Shown piece by piece: positions 24,279 through 35,079 of a DNA stretch of 64,000 bases; the first letter of the stretch is position 1; each line of letters begins with the position of its first letter. A program made the position numbers and the translations under genes. The DNA comes from Leptodactylus fallax. Taxonomy: Eukaryota; Chordata; Amphibia; Anura; Leptodactylidae. Location of the stretch: positions 186,001 through 250,000 of the forward strand of contig CAMRHE010000157.1 of the NCBI GenBank assembly GCA_947044405.1, read 5' to 3'. The notes beneath the pieces were generated by a model, which had not been told where the DNA came from, ran no database searches, and was given only the letters and a program-made list of their open reading frames with translations.

Positions 24279-24424
24279 ACGGGTCAGCAACCTTCGGCAC
24301 TCCAGCTGCTGTGAAACTACAACTCCCAACATGCTCCATTCACTTCCACGAACAGCAGAGAAAGTATGCATGCTGGGAGTTGTAGTTTTACAACATCTGG
24401 AGTGCCGAAGGTTGCCTACCCCTG
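24279..24424. mobile_element. hAT MITE, copy 1 (ggtcagcaaccttcggcac)
   Basis: About 146 bp inverted-repeat element: cgggtcagcaaccttcggca at its left and the inverse tgccgaaggttgcctacccc at its right, with catgctgggagttgtagttt mirrored inside. Flanking ggccta occurs on both sides, an imperfect 8-bp target duplication. Confidence 0.8.
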
Positions 24425-24646
24425 GCCTACAAGAATTCTCACTGCACCGCCACCTACCCCTTATTCTGGCCCTGCTATCAATCTTTTCTCTGTATGAAGA
24501 GGACTATACTGAATCCATACAATCCTATGCAATTATAGTAGGTCCTTGTAACAAAAAGTTGGGAAGCCTCTAAAACACAGAGGTTTCAGGCCGGACTTGC
24601 CAGATTCATCTACTGGCAGATGTATGCGCTTTGGAACCCTCTAGCA

Positions 24647-24804
24647 CAGGGGTCAGCAACCTTCGGCACTCCAGCTGCTGTGAAATTACAACTCCCAACA
24701 TGCTCCATTCACTTTCATAGGAGTTCCAAGAACAGCAGAGCAAGTATGCATGCTGGGAGTTGTAGTTTTACAACCGCTGGAGTGCCGAAGGTTGCCTACC
24801 CCTG
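24647..24804. mobile_element. hAT MITE, copy 2, with perfect 8-bp target duplication
   Basis: 158 bp, CAGGGGTCAGC...GCCTACCCCTG, flanked by CTCTAGCA at 24639-24646 and 24805-24812. The sequence is nearly identical to copy 1 about 220 bp away in the same orientation. Different flanking duplications show two separate insertions. Confidence 0.9.
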
Positions 24805-25557
24805 CTCTAGCATCCCAGCCTAACAACCCCCCTGTAGCCCTGAATGGCATTTTCCGCCTCTGCTTGCATCACAGCTATCTGTAGGCAAATCTCTCAAACA
24901 AGCAGCACCCTGATGCACTTGTCAGCTGGTTTGCAAATCTATAAAGATTTTTACCTCTGCATTGCTTCTGCAGTTTGTGGCTAAAAAGACTTTACCACCT
25001 CCACCTCTTTGCATGCTTTAATAGGTGATGTTCCACTGATTCTGGCACCGTTGGAATTTTTTTCCCTAGGCCTTACCATTCAAGAAATAATTTCTATTAA
25101 TTTCAACACAATTATGCTCTCTGCTGTCAGGTGGCCGGTCCTTTGCTGAGGCAGACAAACAGGGACCGCCCATCCGACAGCAATGACTGTTTGGGAGCGG
25201 TGGGGGCGAGAGAAAAAATTCCAACAGTGAAGGATGGAATGGAAAGTTGATGAAGGTGGTGAAAGGCCCTCTTTAAGGCCCCTACACAGAACGGTTATTG
25301 GTTTGAGAGCCATTTTGAAACTGACATCTCCCATAACATGTCTGTTTTAGTAAAAACTTGTATTTCCCATGAAATAAAGATTCTGGAGCATCTTTCCTTA
25401 GAACAGTGTGTTGTGTCATTTCTCCAAGAAATAAATGAATAAACAACACAGTGATAGTATTCAATTAGAGCCTCCTATGTAGGGACACAACACTTTCACA
25501 TTGAGAATAGTAACGCCCAGTTGTCAAATCATAAGGAATAAGAGGCACAATGCAGAT

Positions 25558-26038
25558 TTAAAGGGATTCTATCATTAAAAAAAAATGATTTTAAACTAAA
25601 AGCACATCAGAATAGCCTTTAGAAATGCTATTCTTCTACTACCTTTATTTTTCAGGTCCGCGACGCCGTTTTTTTTGAGTTTTGTCTTTTCTTTGTTATG
25701 CAAATTGGTCTTCAGAAAGCACAGGTGGCGTCTCCCATGTGCTCAAAGCACAGGCTCGTCATAGGTTCCAGCGTTGCCTCTGTCTTCTGCTTCTGACATG
25801 TCTCCTCCTCTTCACTCCTCTTCTTACACGAGACCACCGCAAAATGGCTGATGGAACAGCCAACTGCATATGCCCCCCGTGCTTTCTGAAGACCAATTTG
25901 CACAACGAAGACAGACAACAAAACTAAAAAACAGCGGCGCAGACCTGTAAAATAAAGGTAGTAGAAGAATAGCCTTTCTAAAGGCTATTCCGATGTGCTT
26001 TTAGTTAAATCAATTTTTTAATGATAGAATCCCTTTAG
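25558..26038. mobile_element. Foldback MITE with TTAA end (aagggattctatcatt)
   Basis: TTAA at 25558-25561 on the left and ttag (one change) at 26035-26038 on the right; ends aagggattctatcatt and the inverse aatgatagaatccctt. Arms mirror for well over 100 bp (ctattcttctactaccttta against taaaggtagtagaagaatag). Same family as the element at 2550-3366. Confidence 0.85.
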
Positions 26039-26721
26039 AGACAAGATGCTACAAAATTCTTATTTAATGGAGACATACTTACTAATGCTAGGTTTGCGTC
26101 GGCTGTCCGCTGTTCTAGTCCATCAGAGGACCAGAAGAATGGACAGGTGGACCGCTAAAATACCAGTTACATATGAAACCAGATGGACCCCAATTGACTA
26201 CAATGGGGTCTGTTGGGTGTGTTTTTAAACAAAGTGGCGGACAAAAAAAGCCATGAGTAGAGGACTTTTGTCCGCTGGTCTCAGGAGGACGCTGCAACGC
26301 AGTCTCCTACGGAAATTCAGACACAAATGTGAACGTAACCTAAAAAAGACATGACAGGAGTGGTGACAAGTCCACTCTTTACTCATTGTTAGCAGATTAC
26401 TGACTATTCTAAATAAATACGATTTATATGACCTGCATACCTACTTTCGCTACCATTCATGTGCCAAATTCTTCAGTCAGTTATGATCTCCAAGAATTGT
26501 TCTAGCAATACATTCTATAATATGGAGATAGTCATCAACCCATACATATGTGTTTGAGAATTGCAAATTTCACATAGTATGGCATTTTGTTTTAAGAAAA
26601 AATTCTCAAGAGACAACTAGTGAGTGTCTGATACCCAAAATAAAGGAACTTAAAAAATATATTCTGTAAGAAAGTCAAATGTGTACCAAAGATATAAAAA
26701 AATAGATATAACATTGTTCAC

Positions 26722-26784
26722 CTGTTGAGAGCGGACAATAGTCTAAATCCTGGCCGTTTCTCTTCACTCCAGGTAGCATGCTGC
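26722..26784 (-). CDS. crtc3: CRTC3 exon 5 (in-frame cassette-like exon)
   Basis: 63 bp: one base completing Arg, 20 codons, then AG. It translates as QHATWSEEKRPGFRLLSALN with a split Arg, matching human CRTC3 PPWKDEKHPGFRLTSALNR and CRTC2 GQLFRLPSALNR. The acceptor is tgtctctgaag|G; a second AG four bases downstream would break the phase with exon 4, so the first is chosen. The donor is ACAG|gtgaac. As CRTC1 lacks this segment and goes straight from SWRR to TNSDSALH, and exons 4 and 5 both end in phase 2, skipping would keep the frame. Confidence 0.93.
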
Positions 26785-29700
26785 CTTCAGAGACAGAAGT
26801 CAGGAGGGGGGAGAGGAACAAATGTTTCATATCAGTTAAAATCCCAGTAAAAAGAGTGCACACTGTAGTACCATGTTAGTGCCGTGACAAAGAAAATCGC
26901 TCTTAAGAAGGGGGTAAGTTAATGGAGAAGAGTCGAAAAGTAAGAATGAACTGAAAAATTGGAATGGTACCATGTTAAAACGGGAAAGTGCGGCATTTGA
27001 TTATGAGGAAAGATGTAGGGGGAAAAAAAAAAAAAAAAATAAAATGAAAAAAAGTTTCTTGGAAGGTCTTCCAATGCACTGCATTGCAAGTGTTTCCAGT
27101 GTTTAAAGGCAGAAGGAAGCGAGGCAGGTTTCATATTGAATTAGTGTCAGCGGAGGAATGAAGACCTATCATTATGTATATAGGAGCTGGAAGCACAATA
27201 GTCATTAAAGCTACATTAGAAGCGATCATTAGCTTCACAAAGCATGGGACGATTAATAAAAAGAAAGTGGGACAATGACTGAAAGATTCCAGGAGAAAAG
27301 AAAAAAAAACACAAAAACACAGGCGCTTCTCCTAATGGAACATTGCATTCTGTGACAGGCCAGGAAGGTTTATGGGAGGTCACTACTTGAATGGCAACAC
27401 GCAGTTAACCGTCCATAAAAGACAAGACCTGGGCAATCTCACAATCTCGCTGATGTACTGCCCAATTACTTCATAACATTTCTCTAAACTAGTTAAGAAA
27501 TTGCTTGAAGGAGCGGTATTATCTGACTCAGCTGGTGGTCACTCTCACTGCTGGAGGAAAGCGGAAAGTAGAACTGGCAGCATGTTATATATTCAAGTAT
27601 GTAGCGGTGTCCTTATTAAGAAGCTGGTGCTTTGGGCTTCACAGTGTTAACAGAGAAGAATTTTCTGTGTTTTCAGACTTTTTTTTTTTGCACTCACGAA
27701 AGTTCCTTGGCAATGAAGTGGTTGCCAGTGGGAACAAGTGACACCAGGGACCCAGAGCGTGGGACACAGAGACCAGCTGCACTTCTGACCTCTCTCACTG
27801 GAAATTATTTTATTGAGATCATTTACTTGCCAGGAAGACTTTCTTTTACCAAACAGAGCCAGGTCAGGGTATAGATCTCCTCCTGTTCTGTCTCAAACCC
27901 TAGCGTCAAGGCCAACTTTATGCCCCTCCTAATGAGAACAGCAGAATAACACAGAGCAAGCAGAATATAACAACATGTATCACACTTGCTGACATTTGCC
28001 AAGATAAAAAAAAAAAAAGAAGGTTCTTGTATCGAGTGGTTAATAAGTACAACGTGGATATATTACTAAGGTGGGATGGCAGGAACACAGCCACCACATG
28101 TTCTCTAAGGATTAAGATGGGGCATCTGGAGCTTTTTCCTCCCCTGACTATAGGTTCTATAGAAAGTAATTCACTGCCAAAACCTAGAAAAATTTTGAGA
28201 ACTTTTTATAGAAAAAAAACGTAAATGCACAGATTTATGAAACCTGTAATATGCATTATTAAGGGGATCTCTATCAGATTAATAATAATTTTAAAAAAGT
28301 CACAATGGTGTTCATACCACCACAAATACTACTCACCTTCCATCCCTGCTGCTCCTGGTCTGTCGCTTACAGACTTCCTCACTGGTCTCCATTTCCTGAT
28401 AGCTTTGGATACACAGGAAACGACTAATCAGCCAATCACTGGCCACAGTGCCTGAGTAAGGTCAGGGGTGCAGCCAGTGATTTGTGTGTCCGGAAGGGAC
28501 CAGGAAAGAGAGAACAGTGGGGTACCCAGGAAGCATTGGAACCCAAGCAGCAGGGAATTGATCATGGAAGTGACATTTTATTATTGGACATCATTCTGAG
28601 CCTTTTAAAACCCCTTTCGACACCATATTGTATTCAGGTTTCCCAAAAACTCCCAAAGTTTTTTTTATCAATCCACGATACACATTGTACAATACAAAGA
28701 CTAGCCCATTTCAGACCTCTTCAATTCGGCTTTATGTTAGGGTTCTTATTTTGACTGTAACATCCAGACCTTTCATGGCATTACTAAACTATCACCACCA
28801 TAGGGGTTTGTGGTTCTTCAAAGGGGACTCAAAAAAGGTTTTTGCTGCCATATTATGTGCCTTAAAATGTGGCCACAGTACAACTATCTAAAGGGTCTAA
28901 CATAAAACCTTAAAAGTGCAACTTTATTGAAGCAGTTCTCAACCAGACCTCTAGTATCAAGGTCTGAACTTGGCATGGGTGCAGCACCACAGGCTTCGTA
29001 TTCCTCTCATCAAATATCTAACCACAATGCCTTCTAACATGCAGATTTTAGTACGAATAGCTACCTGGACCGCACTCTGAAACGTCTTGTAAGTCAGATT
29101 ACGAAAGTGGGTGGTTTGAAGTAAGTTTCTGAACGTATTAGAAATGTGGTTGCCCATTTATTTATCCTTTTAACCCATCCTCATCATAGCCTAAGTGTAG
29201 CGCTGTAAATGCCAACACTGTACTTATCTAAAAGACATCATTTTTATATAAATCTAGCTACACATCTTTCAAACAGACCACAGACCTACCAGAAGGTAAA
29301 AACAGAAAGGCTACTTCATGCCCTCTCTCTTGTAGGCCTATGAGGCAATAATGACAGAGACCAAAAACTACAATAATGACTAAACGTCTGCACTCGATCT
29401 CCGCTGTATGAGACTTTCAGGAACTGCACCCGCTGACCCCATTTCTTTCCTCTGTAAATAAAAATCAACTCCGAGCTGCCAAAAACAAACCACAATCACC
29501 TCTCTGCTATACATCAGCTCATACAGCGTACTTTTCCAAGCCTGTTGAAGGATTCTGATTTACTAGGAATAAAGTTAGAACTCTGGCCAAAGTCAATGCT
29601 GTACACAAGTTTACACAGATGTCTAGAGCCACACATCAAATGCAACATCTGGATACAAAGACCACGACACAAATGTGTCCACCGAGCATTGATGTGCAGG

Positions 29701-31256
29701 ATGATGCTTTAGCTATGGCAGGTTATTTAATCGGTGCCGTGAGACTGGGACAGAAATGAAAGGGCAGCGGTTAGTACACTGGAAACTGGACAGAGAAACG
29801 AAGGAGGGAGGACAAAAAGCATGCAAATCATATACAAATACGTATAAATGAGAGAAACATGACTACATATCCTGTAGGTAAAAAAGTTATTTAAACAACA
29901 AAGTCATGTACATAATGTCCCGAACGTGGCAACTCACGTGGATGCTGACATTAATGGGGCAAGTAATTAAATAACTGGCAGTACTACATGTACCAAGGGG
30001 TGAGACGATTCTGCAGATGGGAACTTGTATTGGACAACTGAACTTATGCCAGTCTATGACGTGCCGTTTCTGAAACTGATGATATGAAATTTAAGCTTTG
30101 GCAAATTTCACACTGTTTTCTTGGGGCAAGCTCAACTAGGAAAGTGTAAGCAGTGACAGGTTTCCGATTTCAGACTCTGATGTAATATCTATCTCAGTGG
30201 AGGTCTGCCTTTCCGCTGTGCTCAACCATACAAGTGGCACTCAGTACCTTTAGTATAAAACAGTGGCAACAACAGTTTTAGAACTACAATTTGCAGTAGT
30301 CAAAAACTACTCTATACAGTCAAATTATAAGGACTCCTAGAAGAGACCATGAGAGTCCTGCTTACCCCACACCCACACAATGGTTGGCAGCTTTCCCTCT
30401 AACAGTAAGCAGATGGCTGTGAAGTACTGTGTGTGAGATAAACACAACTCTTACCATCGCTCCTTGAGGGCCTGTCAAGATTTACTCCACTTTTACTCAG
30501 AAACCTTGCTCCAAATCACTTAAACGTAAAACTCTTTGCTTATAGAAGTTTCTATCCCTGCTCATTCCTGTTATTAGATAGGGCAGAAGAAATCACCTAT
30601 CAGGTTAGCTATAAAATATATATAAAAGGTGTTTTCCGAGCCTTCCAGCATATCTTTTTTATATTGATCGGTGAGAGTTCAATGCCTGCAACCCAATTCA
30701 ATCTTCTGCCTCCAGAAGCAGTTGTCCTCCAATTCAAGCAATAGACAGGATAGCTGCAGTATCCCCAGTGCCACCGCTATACAGTAGACAGGGTTGCAGT
30801 TCTGGTCCTATTACTTAAACAGAACCAGAGCTGCTTTTCAGTGGTCAGAAACAGATTGATCAGCTGATCTGCAAAGGGTCTGGTCTGGGTGTTTACCATA
30901 GTGGTGGGGCTGGTGGGGGTTCCCAGAAAAGCCCTTTAGACTAAGGCCACACTTGTGGGTTCTACTGAGGGATGTCCGCCACAGACATCCTTCAGTGGAC
31001 CTGCTGGCAGCAAAAGTTTACACGAGTCATGCGACTCCTAGAGGATGCGGTAGTAGAGAAGGATCACAGTGGGTTATGGCATATGTGATGACACTTCTGA
31101 TTAGACAGTTGGAAGCCATTTAGTGTCCTCAATTGCCCCACTCATTCAGTATTAAAAAAAAATAACCTTTAATATAACCAATTTTACCTGCAGTCAGACC
31201 AACCTAGCTTACAATGACCCACAAAAAAACAATTTTTGGCATATTATTGTGCTTAC
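26785..31256 (-). other. crtc3: CRTC3 intron 4 (4.5 kb)
   Basis: GT-AG intron of phase 2 (donor AAG|gtaagc, acceptor ctctgaag). A possible TTAA-bounded repeat lies near 28259-28608 and a shorter repeat-like block near 30650-30940. The 29160-30640 part is the most anonymous, repeat-poor stretch I see in the window. Confidence 0.85.
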
Positions 31257-31318
31257 CTTCTCCAGCTATTATCAGGTGGAGGGGAGAGATAAACCGATCC
31301 ATATGGAGAGCTGTCACA
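31257..31318 (-). CDS. crtc3: CRTC3 exon 4
   Basis: 62 bp, 20 codons plus AG, so the final Arg codon is split with exon 5. It translates as CDSSPYGSVYLSPPPDNSWR plus the split R. This matches the PYG..YLSPP...SWRR block of CRTC1 and CRTC2 very closely, and more loosely the diverged human CRTC3 segment. The donor is a good AAG|gtaagc. The acceptor side has no AG; the exon starts after AC, as expected for an AT-AC intron. Upstream Gln plus Cys-Asp-Ser-Ser parallels GRQ-X-D in the paralogues, which fixes the boundary. Confidence 0.93.
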
Positions 31319-31337
31319 GTGATTCACAGTAAAGGAA
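31319..31337 (-). promoter_or_regulatory. crtc3: U12 branch site and AC 3' splice site of CRTC3 intron 3
   Basis: The reverse strand has TTCCTTTAC at 31337-31329, one base from the U12 branch consensus TTCCTTAAC, followed by tgtgaatcAC and then exon 4. The presumed branch A is 31330, eleven bases from the last intron base at 31319, within the narrow distance typical of minor-class introns. No long polypyrimidine tract lies after the branch, also typical. The terminal dinucleotide is AC at 31320-31319. Confidence 0.88.
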
Positions 31338-33112
31338 AAGCAGATGACCAGCAAAAAATATTTTATATGACACAGTATAGTACTATTCTCTATGGTTTGG
31401 ATGGCATGTTGACAGAGACCAGGCTTCCCCTGAAGCTCAATAAAGGCCTCCAGAGCATGGAGCCTGAAATAGGAATTTAGGGCACCATTTACTGGGACTG
31501 GGAGCTAATCTTGAATTACTGCATGTAACTAAATCTGTGCTAAGCACCATGGTGGAACAAAAGGCAGAATTGTAGTGATCTGAGAAATACAACTGAAGAG
31601 CCCAGAATGATTTCCAGTGATTAAATGGAATAACAAGCAGATCCCTTAAATTTAACTCATTAATAGTCACCAATCCACAGCGCAAGAAGAATGCTCCTCT
31701 GTAAAATGTGCAGCGCTGCCAACCTTATCAATTGTAATAGATATTTACAAACTAAATTTCCCATCTCTGGAAATCTGGCGCCATGTGGGCTACTTAATAG
31801 GACTATAACCTGGTAACATTAGAGCCAGGGTACTGGGAAAGACCTTGTGCAGCACACTTATCGCACCAGGCAGTCAGGGCTATGGGTGAGCCTGGCTTTC
31901 CTGCTTCATGCTATTAGGACAGAACGCCTTCAGACCACAGACATAACCAGAGCAGATGAGAAAGCGGTTACATCATCCAGACTTGTAACACTGCTCCTAC
32001 AATTATTGGTTATCTAATTCCAGTGCTTTACATTAATGCATATACAGATTTTTCATTCTTTAGTTAACTGAATTTTAAGCTTTAAAAAAAACAAAAAACA
32101 AAAAAAAAACACTTGCTTGTACAATATATTCAAGAGGACAGAGAACATGTCTTATATAAAAACTTCTGTATTATATTTTAAAAGAACTTGACAGAAGGAC
32201 CTCAACACTGTATCATATGCAATACAAGAGAAACTGCGTCAGGCGGTAAACCCGACCTGTGTTCAATAACCCATTAGTTGTACTCCATCTGAAGGCAACA
32301 CTCCCCCTTTTGCAGGAAAATGAAGCTGTCTACATGGGAGACAACAATGTGCTCAGGACAGAAGAGTGTTCTATAGGAAATGTTTTTAACTTTGCATACA
32401 GGGAATAGTACATGGATATAAAGCAAGGGCAAGGGGGTTTTAAACAGAAATACCATACAATAAAAGGGGAAAAAAAAAATCCAACATAACTGGGTAAAAT
32501 ACAACCACATATAAAAAGATATTTATAAAATTATAGTACAACAAGTAGTACTGTTGACTATTTTGCATCTCTATCTAATCGCTCTATTATACTCCACATT
32601 ATTGAACAGGCATGTTTTTACAGTATAGATTCTACATAGGTCTCTGGAAAAAAAAAAGGCTGTCTGCCGAACAGACTTCCCAATACACACCCGTTTGTCT
32701 GAGTATGCTTGTGTTATCAGTAGGGAGAGGTGAATAAGCGTCTGGCAGTGGCTTATCCTTAGTGAGAACAAAGGATCGGAAATGTTGAAGTCCAAGTCCA
32801 ACCCTTCTTTAACACCAATACCTGTCAGAGGAGAGTTGGGACATCCCCATAAAAATTAAATGATCAGGTTTGACTGACATTCATCAACTGCATATGGCGA
32901 CTTTATGTCTTGTACTGTTCAGATTTCTTTGGTAAAAAGATTTAAAGATAAAAATTAGGCCAATGAAATCTCTGTTTAAATAAAGAAAAATCTGCAAGTG
33001 ACCATTAAAAATGTTTCACTCAAAAGGATTAAACATACATATGCAAGGGAAAAAAAAAACAAAAACCCAAACATCTAGCTATCCTGTGCATATGCACCAA
33101 ACCAATCTGCCT

Positions 33113-33334
33113 AAGGCTAAGGCCCCACGTTGCAGAAAAGAAGCTTATTTTGTTGCAGATTTTGCTGCGGTTTTTGAGCCAAAGCAAGGAGCGGATTGAG
33201 AAGAAGGGAGAAGTACGGTATAAGTACTTCCTTTATATTTCCCATTCCCTTTGTAGCCACTCCTGGCTTTGGCTAATAAAAATGCATAAAAAAAAAAAAA
33301 AGCTGCTTTTCCGCAATGTGGGGCCTTAGCCTAA
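33113..33334. repeat. Inverted-repeat MITE, ccccacgttgcag family, copy 1
   Basis: Ends cctaaggctaaggccccac and the inverse gtggggccttagcctaa. Inside, a T-rich ttgttgcagatttt and an A-rich tract mirror each other. Other copies are at 34333-34531 (right end lost), 57324-57537 and 59866-60093; a short relic is at 36820-36890. Confidence 0.8.
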
Positions 33335-34332
33335 AAGAGGAAAAACAATTATAATTATATACATGCTCCTCCCATAAAACACAAGCACTTCACAAAGAAG
33401 AAAATAAGCCTTTGTAATAATTATTATAGAGAAAGTCTAGGGCCTAACAAAGTCTCTAAACTGGTAACAGATCCATCCAAAATTGACTAGATCTGCCAGC
33501 AGAAAATATGCAATGTTTATGATTACCTTTACCATAAGCAAGGCTCCAAGGCTGCTTCTGAAAAGACGTATCACTATATAAAACGCATAAGGGATTTTCC
33601 TGCTAGATAAAACTAGTTACGATAGGCCATCAATACTACATTAAATGGGGTGCCCAGAGTCAGATCCTCCACCAATCTGCTCTTTGAAGGGTCTCAACTT
33701 CAGTTCTTATATTTGCAAAACGCAGTCAGTCAGTCACAGTCTATAGCAACTGTATGTGGAAACTGACAGAACGTACAACCACTTAAGACTATCTGTGCAT
33801 TCTCTCAACGCTGGCACAGATTCTGGTACAGAGGGCATGGCTTAGGCTGCCCTGTCACTGGCTTGGAGCTGCTTGAACCAGAAGAAATTTTCCATATTGC
33901 ATGGACATTAAGCCTAAATTCAAAAATTGTCTTACAAGCTTTTGTAGAAATTTGGTAAAGAAACACTTGAGTACTTTAATACCTTCCAAGTTGCTCAAAT
34001 TGAACATCACATTGCTTGGTTTCTATTGTAAAAACCATTTACTACTTGCCGCGTATTAATTAATTAAGGTGTCACGTGTCCATTCAGTATATGAGAAGAA
34101 AATTCGTTAAATCATAAATCATAACGGTTGTATGTCCTGGCAGCTCCTCATATAAGTAGTACTTAGCTCAGCTCAGCACTTTAACAAACGACAGGTTGGA
34201 AAACTATTTTGGTTTACTTCCTATTAGGCACAGTATCGTAATATTCTAGGTGGCTAAAGTGTGGTGAACAAAGAATTATACCTTCCAGGTAAACACACAC
34301 AAAAACTAAAATAAAAGTAAAATAAAAAAAAC

Positions 34333-34531
34333 TCACCCACATTGCAGAAACGCAGCTTTTTTTTGTTGCAGATTTTATTGCGTTTTTGAGCCAAAGCCAA
34401 GAATGTCTACAAACGGAATGGAAAATATATAAAAAGTACTTATACTTCTACCTATTGCTCAATTCACTCCTGGCTTTAGTTTATAAAAAAAAAAAAAAAA
34501 AAAAGCAGCAAAATCTGCAACAAAATTTACC
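34333..34531. repeat. ccccacgttgcag family MITE, copy 2
   Basis: Starts acccacattgcagaaacgca and ends in agcagcaaaatctgcaac, abutting the palindrome that surrounds the next foldback element. The terminal ggccttagcc is missing. Confidence 0.65.
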
Positions 34532-35079
34532 AACATGTTTTTCTAGTTGATCTAGTCATTAAAAGGAGTCTGTCAGCTGGAAAATCAGTATAAAAACTGA
34601 CCTTGTAGGGCTGCTTCTACACTTTCCAAAGATGCTTTTCTTATTCTGCATTGCAGCTCCATTTTCATAAAAATCAGTGTTTTATTCTTATGCAAATTAG
34701 CTGAAAAGGGCTTTAGGGGTGCGTTCTCTCCTGCTGGGGTTTCACACTCTGCTCTAGATAATCAAAGTGTGACAAAGTGGGAAATGTCACTCAAGCAATG
34801 GGAAAGGAAGGAGCTGGGCAGATGTTAGGGATGATTATATAGAGGGGATAGCGAAGCCCCAGCAGGAGAAGAAATGCCCCTAAAGCCCTAATCATCTAAT
34901 ATATATAAGAATAAAACACTGATTTTCATGAAAATGGAGTTGCAGTGCAGAATAAGAAAAACATCTTTGGAAAGTGTAGCAACAGCCCTGCAAGGTACTG
35001 TCAGTTTTATACTGATGTTCCTGCTGACAGACTCCCTTTAATGACAAGATCAACTAGAAAAAAACATGTTGGTAAATTT
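34521..35079. mobile_element. TTAA foldback MITE (34559-35041) in the centre of an older palindrome
   Basis: TTAA at 34559-34562 and 35038-35041, ends aaggagtctgtcagc and the inverse gctgacagactccctt. Inner arms carry gcagctccattttcat against atgaaaatggagttgc. Outside the TTAA copies the flanks are themselves inverted: caaaatttaccaacatgttt on the left and its inverse on the right, about 38 bp each, so the insertion sits at a palindrome centre. A related fragment (gcgaagccccaacaggagaa) occurs at 57223-57268. Confidence 0.8.

Larger units (their letters stand above)
20471..26721 (-). other. crtc3: CRTC3 intron 5 (6.3 kb)
   Basis: GT-AG intron of phase 2. It carries TTAA MITEs at 20527-20835, 22762-23105 and 25558-26038, a poly-A plus (AC)n tract, a SINE-like repeat and two hAT MITEs at about 24279-24804. 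Between 23110 and 24200 nothing is recognised. Confidence 0.85.

Noticed and set aside
27440..27495. U12-like branch motif TTTCTTAAC on the minus strand, considered as the end of intron 3.
   Set aside because: The sequence after it does not match CRTC exon 4, and the true match lies at 31318.
30450..30545. A possible extra exon on the minus strand with a good donor (GATG|gtaaga) and a frame resembling LSKSGVNLDRPSRSD.
   Set aside because: The frame is stopped just upstream, there is no credible acceptor, and exon 4 was found at 31257-31318 with full phase agreement.
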